Shown one piece after another: positions 16,861-25,583 of a DNA stretch of 64,000 nt. A program made the position numbers and the translations under genes. The first letter of the stretch is position 1; each line of letters opens with the position of its first letter. Source of the DNA: a virus; IMG/VR virus record IMGVR_UViG_3300042935_001183, positions 62,001 through 126,000 of that record, one strand, 5' to 3'. The notes under the pieces were generated by a model. That model had not been told where the DNA came from. It saw nothing but the letters and a program-made list of their open reading frames with translations, and did not search any database.

Positions 16861-16868
16861 GGTAAATA
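16861..16868 (+). promoter_or_regulatory. Late promoter box (GGTAAATA), near-leaderless
   Basis: TAAATA at 16863-16868 ends 6 nt before the ATG at 16875, giving the same box-to-start geometry as at 14703. It would drive the head-protein block. Confidence 0.5.
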
Positions 16869-16874
16869 TAGTTT

Positions 16875-19463
16875 ATGAACATTCATGAACTAGATTCCTA
16901 TCGTTTAAGCAACGCAATCAAGTTTAACGACAAGTTAAACCCACGCATTTGGGGAGAGGACGAACATCTTCTCCCTGATGTTCGTGACCACTTATTGGCA
17001 ATTGCGGATGACTTTCGCGAATTCCTTGGCCTAACAGACCTTGAACTAAAAGATGTTACAATATCTGGTTCAAACGCCGCCTACACATATACACCACACA
17101 GCGACATTGATCTACACTTGGTAGTAGATTTACCCAGGGCCGATGCCAGCGACGTTTATCGTGAGCTGTTTGATGCTAAAAAATATCAGTACAACGATCA
17201 ACACAATTTTAAAATTGGCGGTTACGATGTTGAGTTGTATGTACAGAATGCCAATCAACCGCCGGTGAGCCAAGGCGAGTATTCGGTGTTGAACAATGAC
17301 TGGCTACAAGTTCCCAAACGTCAACAAGCTGTGGTTGATGACATGAGCACACGTAGCAAGTACGAAGATCTAGGACACAGAATTGAGTCAGCCATTGCTG
17401 ATGGTGATAGACAGCGCATGGAGTCGCTGGCTAAAAAGATACGTGAAATGCGCACAACCGGCCTGGCAAAGACTGGAGAATTTGGTCCAGAAAATCTAGC
17501 ATTTAAACTGTTGAGAGCCAGTGGCTTGATTGATCGACTGCGTGAAGCCAGACTTGCCGCAAAAGATCATGAACTAAGTTTACAAGAGCGCAAGAAAAAG
17601 AAAGTACGCTACGGATATGGTGGGTACTGGATGCCAGGATTCTCGTTTGGCGACGGCGAGGGCGGCGATGGTGGTGGTGGCGAAAGTGTACAAGAAAACA
17701 CAGAATCCCCAGACATCAATCAAGACATTAGGCAAGTACTACAACCATTCATTGATAGTTGTGTTGAGTATCTTGGAATTGAACAAGCCCCAAAAATTAT
17801 ATTAAAACGTGACCCAGAATGGACACGTAGAAACGGCACATTTGGTCAATTTGATCCCGAAACACGTTCAGTCACACTGGCAGTGAGTGGCCGTCATGTG
17901 CTAGATATTTTGCGTACTCTAGCACATGAGCTCACACACTCTCGTCAAAACGAACTAGCTGACATGCCCGTGGATGCAGGCGAAACAGGATCCCCTTACG
18001 AAGACGAAGCCAATGCCAAAGCAGGCCAAATTATGCGACACTGGGTTGATCAGTATCCTGAATTCTTCAAAGATGCGCCACTAGAGGAATCTTTAAAAGA
18101 TAAATTGGCTGCCGCTGCCGCTGCCGCTTGCATAGCTGGCACGCCCGGGTGTGCTACCACACAAAGCATGTCCACCGCTGATACATTGAAAGGTATTCAA
18201 ACTGTTGGCCGAACTGCACAAACAGTAAAGCAAATGGGTAGCGCAGGCGCAAAAGAAGAATTAATACAACAACTAAAGAATGAACTGCGTAGACAACGTG
18301 GGCAGTTGCCAGAAACAGTCACTGACGAAGATTATGATCCCAACGGAAAACCACCCGGTCCAGAATTCAAACCCACCATGCCAGCAGGCACAGTCAAAGT
18401 AGATGTCAGCGATGTCTACGATTGGTACAAGCTAGGACAACACATTAGTGATTTAAAAGGGCTGGGTCAGCATGACTTTGGAAGTGGTCCTCCTAGTACT
18501 ATTATGGCATTTGGCAGCGAAGAAGAAGAACACAAGTATATCGACGCATTAAAGAAAACAGGATTGACCACAACTGACATTGATCCTGTTGACCCCAATC
18601 GACCCAAAGGCATGCCTCGCCAGAAGACAGATCCTACATACAATGTCAACGAAGCATTTGATCAACCTTATCCACTACTTCGATGGGAAAAGGGTGACTT
18701 TGGTGATGTAGACGCAATCGCACGATTAGATGACGGAACTTTTCTAAGTATCATGTTCAACAAGGGATTTAGTAAAGATTCAAAAGAGGAAGCATGGAGT
18801 GTTGAGTTTTATAGAAACAACAGCCAAGAAGTCACAGGTGAAGGTGATTCTCAACGAGTATTTGCCACTGTGTTAAGTGCTATACAAACATTTATTAAAA
18901 AGTACAAGCCTAATAGAATGACCTTTTCGGCCTCAAAAGAAGTTGAACCGGGACAAAACTCACAAAGCAGAGCCAGACTCTACGATAGTTTGGTTCAGCG
19001 TTATGCCAGAGCTTGGGGTTATAGAGCTTTCCGTGCAGATACCGGCAACAAAGTCATCTACGAACTAAGCAGAAGACAACCTGTAGTAGCAGAAGGTCCA
19101 TTTGTTCAAAGAATTGTTCATCCTAATAAAATCAACATCTACGTGCGAGCAGGCAAAAAACCCAAACTGGTTGCAACCAATGTGTCTTATAATCTATTAG
19201 ACAAATACATTGACAAAGTGGTAGACAAATATCCACAGTTTAGGCCCACTGATTTTTCTTTTCAATCTGCTGATGAAAAAGTAATAGCAGAAGCCACCGG
19301 ATACATTCCTGTCAACGACAAAGAAGCTCGTGATCCACGCTACAGCATGGCCATCACACAAGACATCAAGCCTGGCGAAGTGCAACGTCAAGCCAAAAAA
19401 ATGGGCTGGCGCACCACTGCCGCTGGAACACCACCTACATTAAAGACATCAGGAAGAATGTAA
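16875..19463 (+). CDS. Giant multidomain protein: nucleotidyltransferase + HExxH metallopeptidase + more, with protease-type sites
   Basis: 862 residues. Residues about 45-150 form a Pol-beta-type nucleotidyltransferase (ISGSNAAYTYTPHSDIDLHLVV, with the GS...DxD metal site). A Gly-rich linker (about 254-272) is followed by a zinc-metallopeptidase domain with HELTH at 351-355 and a downstream E-rich helix (YEDEANAKAGQ). Then come a hydrophobic Ala/Cys stretch (about 412-428), a domain ending near 593, and an alpha/beta domain (594-740). E-terminated sites VQE274|N, VNE593|A, VAE740|G and IAE806|A separate these parts like T4 prohead-protease sites. The C-terminal 56 residues are basic. The N-terminus (MNIHELDS) is only a weak match to the capsid-targeting peptides of its neighbours. 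I infer a virion-packaged polyprotein. Confidence 0.7.
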   Translation: MNIHELDSYRLSNAIKFNDKLNPRIWGEDEHLLPDVRDHLLAIADDFREFLGLTDLELKDVTISGSNAAYTYTPHSDIDLHLVVDLPRADASDVYRELFDAKKYQYNDQHNFKIGGYDVELYVQNANQPPVSQGEYSVLNNDWLQVPKRQQAVVDDMSTRSKYEDLGHRIESAIADGDRQRMESLAKKIREMRTTGLAKTGEFGPENLAFKLLRASGLIDRLREARLAAKDHELSLQERKKKKVRYGYGGYWMPGFSFGDGEGGDGGGGESVQENTESPDINQDIRQVLQPFIDSCVEYLGIEQAPKIILKRDPEWTRRNGTFGQFDPETRSVTLAVSGRHVLDILRTLAHELTHSRQNELADMPVDAGETGSPYEDEANAKAGQIMRHWVDQYPEFFKDAPLEESLKDKLAAAAAAACIAGTPGCATTQSMSTADTLKGIQTVGRTAQTVKQMGSAGAKEELIQQLKNELRRQRGQLPETVTDEDYDPNGKPPGPEFKPTMPAGTVKVDVSDVYDWYKLGQHISDLKGLGQHDFGSGPPSTIMAFGSEEEEHKYIDALKKTGLTTTDIDPVDPNRPKGMPRQKTDPTYNVNEAFDQPYPLLRWEKGDFGDVDAIARLDDGTFLSIMFNKGFSKDSKEEAWSVEFYRNNSQEVTGEGDSQRVFATVLSAIQTFIKKYKPNRMTFSASKEVEPGQNSQSRARLYDSLVQRYARAWGYRAFRADTGNKVIYELSRRQPVVAEGPFVQRIVHPNKINIYVRAGKKPKLVATNVSYNLLDKYIDKVVDKYPQFRPTDFSFQSADEKVIAEATGYIPVNDKEARDPRYSMAITQDIKPGEVQRQAKKMGWRTTAAGTPPTLKTSGRM

Positions 19464-20911
19464 TGAGAGCAACAGAGTTTATAGTTGAAAACGCAGATCA
19501 AGCCGCAGTCAGTGCTTTGCAAAAAAAGCATGGCTGGTCTACGGGCACAACAGTCAATGGAGATCTTTACTTTACTTGGCAAGGGCTTACTTATGTGTTT
19601 TATGGTGAGCGTATGCGTATCAACGTCCCAAACACTGACCGCTCTATATCAGTTGTGTGGGGCAAGAAACCTGATTGGCAAGGCCGAGGCAATGATGAAA
19701 TTAGTTTTGCACAAGCAGTACAACGAAAAATTCTAAAATTTGACTTGTCAATTTGGCAACAATTGGACCGTGGTCAAATCAATGATAATCAAGCCCTGCA
19801 AAAATTCAAGGCCGAAAATGAACGGCAGGCTAGAGAAGCTCTTGCACAGGATACTACGGAAGGTCGAGAAAAGTTTAACCAGGCTGTGATGAAACCCGGT
19901 TTTGAGTTCAGTCAAGAAATCAACGGTGTCACGTATGAAGTAACAAATGATGAGGGCCCGGGTCCTGTGGTCACTGTAACTGACAAGAACAAAGAAGTAA
20001 TTGCTCAAGCGGCATTCTGGAAGCACAAAACTCGTCCAGGATTAGAAAGCCTAAACACTTACGTTGAGCCCGAGTGGCAAGGTCAAGGCATTGCCGCAAA
20101 CATGTATGCTGTGATGCGCATGTTGGGTGCTAACATATCACCGTCTACCATTCAAACAGATGACGGCCAGGCCATGTGGGCCAAGTGGAGTAAACAAGGT
20201 GATGCTAAACATCTAAAGAATCTAAATCCCAAAATCAAAGAGCAAACAGTAACAGAAGGCAAGTTGAGTGTGGATGTACCCAACGAAGAATGGTTGCAGG
20301 ACAAGATTGACTATGCCAAGAGCAAAGGGCGTAACAGCTACGGTGTTCCTTACATGGGCAGTACCACTGCTGGGGTTGTTGGAACTCCACCTAGAGTGCG
20401 TGTAATGCGACTAGCTTCGTTGCCTGGTATGCGCAACGAACAAATGAATGTGCGCAAAAATGATCTAAAGTGGTTAATGGATTACATGGAACGCACAGGT
20501 AAGTTGCCGCCCATGGGCAGTAATCCCAACGAGGAATACCTGCCCTACATCATGGTGGCCTACAATGGTGAAGCCTGGGTCAACGAAGGCAATCATCGTA
20601 TCATGGCTGCCTACAGATTAAACTGGCCCGACATGCCCATTGAAATACGTTACTTTGATGGTGGTGAAAGAATTGAATCAGGGCCAATGGCTCCGGGAAA
20701 GATTGGGCTGGGTACACCAGTGGCAGAATCTCATGAACAATGTCCTGAGTGTGGCGGAGCAATGTTCAGTGAATTAATGATCAACGAAAAACAAGATGCC
20801 TGTTACTACAAAGTTAAAAGCCGTTACAAAGTATGGCCTAGTGCTTATGCCAGTGGTGCACTGGTGCAATGTCGTAAAAAAGGTGCGGCCAATTGGGGGA
20901 ACAAAAAATGA
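19463..20911 (+). CDS. Capsid-targeted polyprotein with GNAT and ParB/Srx-like domains
   Basis: 482 residues. The start MRATEFIVE|N matches the T4 internal-protein targeting peptide (xEFIxE|). Further E-terminated sites at E133 (TTE|G), E265 (VTE|G) and E422 (VAE|S) cut it into four parts. Part 1 (10-133) is unknown alpha/beta. Part 2 (134-265) holds a GNAT core (EPEWQGQGIAANMY, Q-x-x-G-x-A acetyl-CoA loop). Part 3 (266-422) has a ParB/sulfiredoxin-like motif (VNEGNHRIMAAYRL). Part 4 is a zinc-ribbon-like CPECGG start plus a basic YKVWPSAYASGAL-type module seen widely in phages. ATG overlaps the previous stop; ATGA to the next gene. Confidence 0.75.
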   Translation: MRATEFIVENADQAAVSALQKKHGWSTGTTVNGDLYFTWQGLTYVFYGERMRINVPNTDRSISVVWGKKPDWQGRGNDEISFAQAVQRKILKFDLSIWQQLDRGQINDNQALQKFKAENERQAREALAQDTTEGREKFNQAVMKPGFEFSQEINGVTYEVTNDEGPGPVVTVTDKNKEVIAQAAFWKHKTRPGLESLNTYVEPEWQGQGIAANMYAVMRMLGANISPSTIQTDDGQAMWAKWSKQGDAKHLKNLNPKIKEQTVTEGKLSVDVPNEEWLQDKIDYAKSKGRNSYGVPYMGSTTAGVVGTPPRVRVMRLASLPGMRNEQMNVRKNDLKWLMDYMERTGKLPPMGSNPNEEYLPYIMVAYNGEAWVNEGNHRIMAAYRLNWPDMPIEIRYFDGGERIESGPMAPGKIGLGTPVAESHEQCPECGGAMFSELMINEKQDACYYKVKSRYKVWPSAYASGALVQCRKKGAANWGNKK

Positions 20912-22422
20912 GATATCGTGAAATATTAGAAGCCTGCTGGAAAGGCTATCACAAAGAAGGCATGAAAACCATGTTTGGCAAACGCTATCCCAACTGCGTG
21001 AAAAATACCAACGAAGAACTAGAAGAAGATCTACGCAAATGGTTCAAAGAGAAGTGGGTGCGTTTTGGTCCAGATGGCAAGATTCGTGGAGATTGTGCCA
21101 GGGGTGATGATAGTGAAGGCAAGCCAAAATGTTTGCCACAAAGCAAGGCACACGGTCTAGGTAAAAAGGGTCGTGCAAGTGCGGCAAGTCGTAAGCGCAG
21201 ACAAGATCCCAATCCAGAGCGTAGTGGTCCAGCAATCAATGTCAACACCAAGAAAAAATCAAACGAAGGTGCAGTTGGAGTTGGTTGGTCTCACAAGCCC
21301 GAAGCAATTGACAAGATTCATTCTTGGCAAAATTCAGAGACAGGTACAGATTCAAGAATGTTTCAGGGTTACAAAATGAAGTTCACTCCCAATGGGATGT
21401 TTATCTACAAAGGTGGCGATGTGGTACATAAGCAGCCTGGAGATTTTTCAGACCCGACCAATAAAGACATCATGGCGGCTAAGAGAAGAATAACAATGTT
21501 GATTAATAAAACGCAAGGCGTGGCGGAAGGCTCTGAGCAACAGTACGCCGTTACCATTGACGCAATCAATCACGGTGTGTTGGCACCTGTAACAGTTGTT
21601 GCCGGCAGTTCAGAAGAAGCAAAACAAAAGGCCATTGCTGGTGTTAAAGCATCAATGATCAAGCGTGGATATGAATTAATGGTGCGTAGTGTATCAGCCA
21701 AGCCCGAACAAGGTGTGGCGGAAAACATGGACCACAGCAAAGATGGTCGCGCTGTGGAAGAACTCAAGGCAGCATTGATAGATCGCAAACAACGATTACA
21801 GTCTGCCAGTGATGATCAAGTGTACGATAGCATTGACAAGATCATGACACGTATTGCAAAAACTCACAGCATCAGTGGACAGAAACTGCATGACCTGTGG
21901 GTGGACCGGTACAAACAAGTACCTGATACATGGATCATGAACGAAGATGCCAGTGGTATAGATTTTGACATGCAGTTTGACGATGACACCGGGTCGTTTG
22001 CAACAGTGACCGCTCGAGCACAAGGCCGCACACTAGGTTCGGTCAAGTTCTTTATGGACGGAGATACCTTGGAAGCAGACATGGTAGAAGTGGATGACCG
22101 GTATCGTGGACAAGGCATTGCGGCGGCCATGTATGACTATGCCAAGAGCCAAGGTTATACAATAGAAAAAAGTTCGAATCTAACACCCGATGGTGATCAC
22201 TTCTGGAACAAAAATCGCGGAGAAGAAACTGTTTGGGAACAAGGCATGGCAGAGAACTTTGCCGACGGTAAGAATCCTGGACGCAAAGGCCTAGCCAAAC
22301 GTGTGGGTGTGAACTGCAAACAACCTGTTGCCAAACTGCGTAGTATTGCTGCCAATTCATCAGGCGAACGACAACGAATGGCACATTGGTGTGCCAACAT
22401 GAAATCAGGAAAGAAAAAATGA
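20908..22422 (+). CDS. Capsid-targeted polyprotein with GNAT acetyltransferase domain
   Basis: 504 residues from the ATG at 20908 (ATGA overlap), chosen because it gives the targeting peptide MRYREILE|A. Internal sites: GVAE207|G, GVAE272|N, GMAE449|N. Part 1 (9-207) begins with a basic module (CWKGYHKEGMKTMFGKRYPNC) and a KWVRFGPDGKIRGDCARG segment with many Lys/Arg, likely nucleic-acid binding. Part 2 is a 65-residue beta/alpha piece. Part 3 (273-449) ends in a GNAT domain (EVDDRYRGQGIAAAMY, R-x-x-G-x-A). Part 4 (450-504) is a basic tail (GRKGLAKRVGVNC). Processing in the head would release the enzyme for injection (inference). Confidence 0.75.
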   Translation: MRYREILEACWKGYHKEGMKTMFGKRYPNCVKNTNEELEEDLRKWFKEKWVRFGPDGKIRGDCARGDDSEGKPKCLPQSKAHGLGKKGRASAASRKRRQDPNPERSGPAINVNTKKKSNEGAVGVGWSHKPEAIDKIHSWQNSETGTDSRMFQGYKMKFTPNGMFIYKGGDVVHKQPGDFSDPTNKDIMAAKRRITMLINKTQGVAEGSEQQYAVTIDAINHGVLAPVTVVAGSSEEAKQKAIAGVKASMIKRGYELMVRSVSAKPEQGVAENMDHSKDGRAVEELKAALIDRKQRLQSASDDQVYDSIDKIMTRIAKTHSISGQKLHDLWVDRYKQVPDTWIMNEDASGIDFDMQFDDDTGSFATVTARAQGRTLGSVKFFMDGDTLEADMVEVDDRYRGQGIAAAMYDYAKSQGYTIEKSSNLTPDGDHFWNKNRGEETVWEQGMAENFADGKNPGRKGLAKRVGVNCKQPVAKLRSIAANSSGERQRMAHWCANMKSGKKK

Positions 22423-22823
22423 GAAATTTTATTAATCTACTGGAAGCTATAGAAAAAGGCTGCCCGCTTGCTACACAAAGCATTGAACTAAATTTAAAAA
22501 ATCGTCAAAAAGCCATAGACGAATACCATTATGGACCTCTCAATCCCAACGAGCCCAACGATGAATATTGGGAAGAATTAGCAGACAAATGGAACACAAA
22601 TGACATTAAATCAGTAAAACAAAACCGCTGTGGGAATTGTGCAGCCTTTGACATTTCTGAATCCATGCAAGATTGTATTGCAAAAGGCATTGGTGAGGAA
22701 CCAGGGTCAGATCCACACGATACAATAGATGCTGGGCAACTAGGATATTGTAAGTTTTTGAAATTTAAATGTGCCGCCAAACGAACTTGCGATGCCTGGG
22801 TAGAAGGCGGCCCTGTTACATGA
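22419..22823 (+). CDS. Capsid-targeted HiPIP-like cysteine protein
   Basis: 134 residues from the ATG at 22419 (ATGA overlap). The start MRNFINLLE|A fits the targeting/cleavage consensus. The C-terminal half has six Cys as CGNCAAF...DCIAKG...GYCKFLKFKCAAKRTCDAW, resembling the C-x2-C...C...C layout of high-potential iron-sulfur-like domains. It probably binds a metal or an Fe-S cluster, suggesting a redox-active or structural head protein. Directly coupled to the GNAT polyprotein upstream. Confidence 0.6.
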   Translation: MRNFINLLEAIEKGCPLATQSIELNLKNRQKAIDEYHYGPLNPNEPNDEYWEELADKWNTNDIKSVKQNRCGNCAAFDISESMQDCIAKGIGEEPGSDPHDTIDAGQLGYCKFLKFKCAAKRTCDAWVEGGPVT

Positions 22824-22842
22824 AATTTGGTCGTAAAAAATA

Positions 22843-22932
22843 ATGTCAGCATCTTCAAAATCTATTTTATTAGTAGGATGCTTGTTTAGCGATTATTGCG
22901 GATTTGGAGAGATCATTGGAAATCATAAGTAA
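22843..22932 (+). CDS. Possible 29-residue peptide
   Basis: A short frame (MSASSKSILLVGCLFSDYCG start, hydrophobic centre) in the 143-nt gap between two internal-protein genes. It lacks a clear ribosome-binding site. It may be real, but could equally be leader sequence of the next gene. Confidence 0.2.
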   Translation: MSASSKSILLVGCLFSDYCGFGEIIGNHK

Positions 22933-22966
22933 TCAATAAAGATTGCCTTTGCAAATAGGAAAAAAA

Positions 22967-24460
22967 ATGAGATTTAACGAACTTCAAGAAACTACCCTAG
23001 GCGGATTTAAAGTAAAACCGTTGCATATTGAGAACACCGGTGTTAGTGAAGAGCTTGAGCATAACTTTGACAAACACATAGTTGCGGTCACTGTCAGTGA
23101 TCCTCACAGTTCAGCTGTGACACAACGTCAAGAACTAAAACAACGCAAGGCCAAGGTACGTGCATTAGATCGTGAATCTGCTGTTAATACTGCTGTCAAT
23201 TGGTATCGTAAACAAGGCTACAAAGTACACGATCATCACTACATTGGCACAGATAACGGTATTGCCGAAGGCTCTGTAACTAAAAAGCCGCAACCCTATA
23301 ATGACCCCAATTGGTCCAAAAACTTACCTAAAGAAAAATTAGATGCATTGGCTGGACCAAGATATAAAAAAGATAAAAAAGACAAAGGTGTAGCCGAAGC
23401 AATCAAGTTAAATGCGCCACAACGCACAATACCACGTGATGAATTGCAGGGCTATGCTGACCGTATCAAGACTGGCACCAAAACCAAACGTGACAAGTTT
23501 AGCCCTATCATTCACGGCAGCAATATCAAGGCCATTACCAAAGATGATGAGAACACTGAGTGGGACTTGGATGATTTGTCCAAGCAGATTACCACACGTC
23601 CCCGGGCCATACTTGGCACTAATGCCAAAATGGAAAAGTCTAAAACTGAAGGCGAAATCATTTATGACCTGACATTGCCTGCACTATCAGGTATTGTTGT
23701 GGATGAAGATACTGGCGACTTTGTGGAAATTACCACATGCCCGGGTGCTGGTGCTTGCCAACTATTCTGTTATGCTAGAAAAGGTGGCTATGTTATGTTC
23801 CCTGCTAGCAGTATGAGTGCGGCGCAGGCACTAAACTTCCTGGTCAATGACCCTGAAGGTTATACTGCCAGAGTCAATCAAGAAATCAAAACAATCAAAG
23901 CCAAAACAGACAAAGCTGGTGTACAGTTAGTTGTTCGTTGGCACGATGCTGGTGATTTCTTCTCCAAGGAGTATTTGGATCTAGCATATGGTGTTGCCCA
24001 ATCCAATCCTGATGTGCAGTTTTATGCCTACACCAAGATGGGCGATGTTGCCACAGGTGCCGCACCTGCTAACTTTACCATGAACTTTTCATCAGGCAGC
24101 AAGCGTGGTGAAGAAAAGAAAGTGGAATTCTACAAACAACAAAACCCTGGTGCCACAGTCAAGCAAGGTGTTACTGTTCCCAAGGACATGTTCTTTGATC
24201 TAATTGCACGTAAAGGCACTAGCTTGATCAAAGACGCCAAGGGTCGCACACAATTTGCCAGCCCCGAAGCACTTGACACATTTAAGCAACGTATTGCACA
24301 ACAGTACAAGGTTGCTCCTGATTCAATTATTACCTACGATCAAATGCTAGCAACTCCAGTGGGCACAGAGCCCAAGTGGAATGTTATTGTACAACCGGGT
24401 GCTGGTGACCGTGCAGCCAATCGCAAGGATGTAATTGACAGTTACTTGATGTTCCACTGA
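22967..24460 (+). CDS. Capsid-targeted protein with Gp88-like domain
   Basis: 497 residues from the ATG at 22967, preferred over the TTG at 22943 because of AATAGGA spacing and because it yields MRFNELQE|T. Sites GIAE101|G and GVAE144|A follow. The remaining 353 residues are one globular domain of the phage 'gene product 88' type: TTCPGAGACQLFCYARKGGY with three Cys, VVRWHDAGDFFSKEYLDLA and MNFSSGSKRGEEKK. The known family is of uncertain function, with radical-SAM-like spacing of Cys and a TIM-like order. Its presence behind a capsid-targeting peptide suggests delivery into the host. Confidence 0.75.
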   Translation: MRFNELQETTLGGFKVKPLHIENTGVSEELEHNFDKHIVAVTVSDPHSSAVTQRQELKQRKAKVRALDRESAVNTAVNWYRKQGYKVHDHHYIGTDNGIAEGSVTKKPQPYNDPNWSKNLPKEKLDALAGPRYKKDKKDKGVAEAIKLNAPQRTIPRDELQGYADRIKTGTKTKRDKFSPIIHGSNIKAITKDDENTEWDLDDLSKQITTRPRAILGTNAKMEKSKTEGEIIYDLTLPALSGIVVDEDTGDFVEITTCPGAGACQLFCYARKGGYVMFPASSMSAAQALNFLVNDPEGYTARVNQEIKTIKAKTDKAGVQLVVRWHDAGDFFSKEYLDLAYGVAQSNPDVQFYAYTKMGDVATGAAPANFTMNFSSGSKRGEEKKVEFYKQQNPGATVKQGVTVPKDMFFDLIARKGTSLIKDAKGRTQFASPEALDTFKQRIAQQYKVAPDSIITYDQMLATPVGTEPKWNVIVQPGAGDRAANRKDVIDSYLMFH

Positions 24461-24461
24461 T

Positions 24462-24662
24462 ATGCGCTACAACGAAATCAAGCCTGTTAAAACCAAGATG
24501 AAAACCTATGTTGTAAAGATAAAATTACAGCAAACAGGCTACACCAATATCATCGACACCACAGTGATGGCTCGCACACCAGAAATGGCTCGTAGACTAC
24601 TCCGACAACAATACAACAACAAGCATGTGGTTGTTGGACAGCCAAAAGAACTCAAAGTTTAG
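24462..24662 (+). CDS. Small protein of the head block, unknown
   Basis: 66 residues. The N-terminus MRYNEIKPVK begins like the targeting peptides of its neighbours but lacks the x-E cleavage residue, so it may be incorporated unprocessed, or the true start may be the ATG at 24480 (MKTYVVKIKLQQ). The body is a beta-alpha-beta unit with a basic helix (PEMARRLLRQQYNN). Family not recognised by name. Sits 1 nt after the Gp88-like gene. Confidence 0.55.
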   Translation: MRYNEIKPVKTKMKTYVVKIKLQQTGYTNIIDTTVMARTPEMARRLLRQQYNNKHVVVGQPKELKV

Positions 24663-24689
24663 TTCAGTTAACGCCCAACTAAATACTGG

Positions 24690-24989
24690 GTGAAAAAACA
24701 ATTTGTAAAAGCTTTTTTTGATTTACATTGCGACTGGCAAGGATTACCACCTTCCTATCGAATCTACGTCAACGATGAATTATTTGCTGAACGTACATTC
24801 TATTGGGAAAATGAATACCTAAAAGAAATACTGCAAATAGAAGCACCGGCAGGAATGTACACAGTTAAGTTTGAGCCGCTAAAGCCCAACTTGGCCACGT
24901 TCCAGATGGAAAATTATGGAATTGAACACGGATCGGCTCGCTGGGTTGATCAACAAACCTTGGAGATTATATTCGATGCGACTACGTGA
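24690..24989 (+). CDS. Small beta-rich, possibly carbohydrate-binding protein
   Basis: 99 residues, GTG start. Strand pattern (YRIYVNDELFAERTF, MYTVKFEPL, WVDQQTLEIIF) resembles the carbohydrate-binding-like product at 14272. A TAAATA box at 24680-24685 lies so close to the GTG that a transcript from it would begin within the start codon, so the box may be chance. Overlaps the next gene by 14 nt. Confidence 0.5.
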   Translation: MKKQFVKAFFDLHCDWQGLPPSYRIYVNDELFAERTFYWENEYLKEILQIEAPAGMYTVKFEPLKPNLATFQMENYGIEHGSARWVDQQTLEIIFDATT

Positions 24990-25143
24990 AATAACTGAAA
25001 GTATGGGCGGCACATGCTCAGGCGGTATTGCTACTGTGGCTCAACCAATGGGCGAAGTGATAACTAGGACTAAGAGTACTAAACCGGCTAAATATGCTAA
25101 TAGCGCACAAAAAATGGTGCCTGTAAAACCTAGGAAAAAATAA
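24976..25143 (+). CDS. Short capsid-targeted basic peptide
   Basis: 55 residues from the ATG at 24976, chosen because it gives MRLREITE|S, a near-ideal targeting peptide. The remaining 47 residues are Gly/Ser-rich then strongly basic (KSTKPAKYANSAQK, KPRKK end). This is what a T4 internal protein such as IPI looks like: a small basic peptide cut once and packaged with DNA. Coupled to the Dps gene (TAATG). Confidence 0.6.
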   Translation: MRLREITESMGGTCSGGIATVAQPMGEVITRTKSTKPAKYANSAQKMVPVKPRKK

Positions 25144-25583
25144 TGTTATCGGACGATTTAAAGACCTTGCTGGCCACACAATATGCTTTGAGTATCAAAG
25201 CACAGAATTTTCACTGGAATGTGGAAGGTCCTGACTTTGCTCAATACCACGACTTCTTTGCCAACTTCTATGAAGAGGTTTACAGCGCAGTTGATCGAAT
25301 CGCTGAATACATTCGCACCTTGCAAGAATACAGCCCGGGAAGTTTTGAGCGTTTTCAAGAACTGTCTATTATACAAGGACAAACAAAGATCCCACGTGCT
25401 CGATTGATGATTGAAGAATTGCTGTCAGACAACGGCGCCCTAATTGATCTGTTGAATCAGACATTTGTCAGTGCTGAACAAGAAAACAACCAGGGCATTG
25501 CCAACTTCATTGCTGAACGCTTGGACGCACAGGCCAAGCATGGCTGGATGCTGAGAAGTTTCTTAAAAGGCGACCGGGCATGA
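25143..25583 (+). CDS. Dps-like ferritin
   Basis: 146 residues of four-helix ferritin-like type. The ferroxidase motif is clear: NFHWNVEGPDFAQYHDFFANFYEEVYSAVDRIAEYI, read as His...His...Asp...Glu in the Dps order (about residues 25-60). Dps dodecamers oxidise Fe(II) with hydrogen peroxide and shield DNA. No capsid-targeting start, yet it sits inside the head-protein block, overlapping genes on both sides. It could be expressed in the infected cell or packaged with the DNA. Together with AhpC/AhpD it forms a peroxide-defence set. Confidence 0.85.
   Translation: MLSDDLKTLLATQYALSIKAQNFHWNVEGPDFAQYHDFFANFYEEVYSAVDRIAEYIRTLQEYSPGSFERFQELSIIQGQTKIPRARLMIEELLSDNGALIDLLNQTFVSAEQENNQGIANFIAERLDAQAKHGWMLRSFLKGDRA

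Noticed and set aside
22052-22483. Reverse-strand frame of 143 residues over the GNAT polyprotein
   Set aside because: Overlaps two real genes and has no RBS or family pattern.
24680-24685. TAAATA box before the GTG at 24690
   Set aside because: Transcription would start within the start codon, so it is probably chance or the true start is elsewhere.
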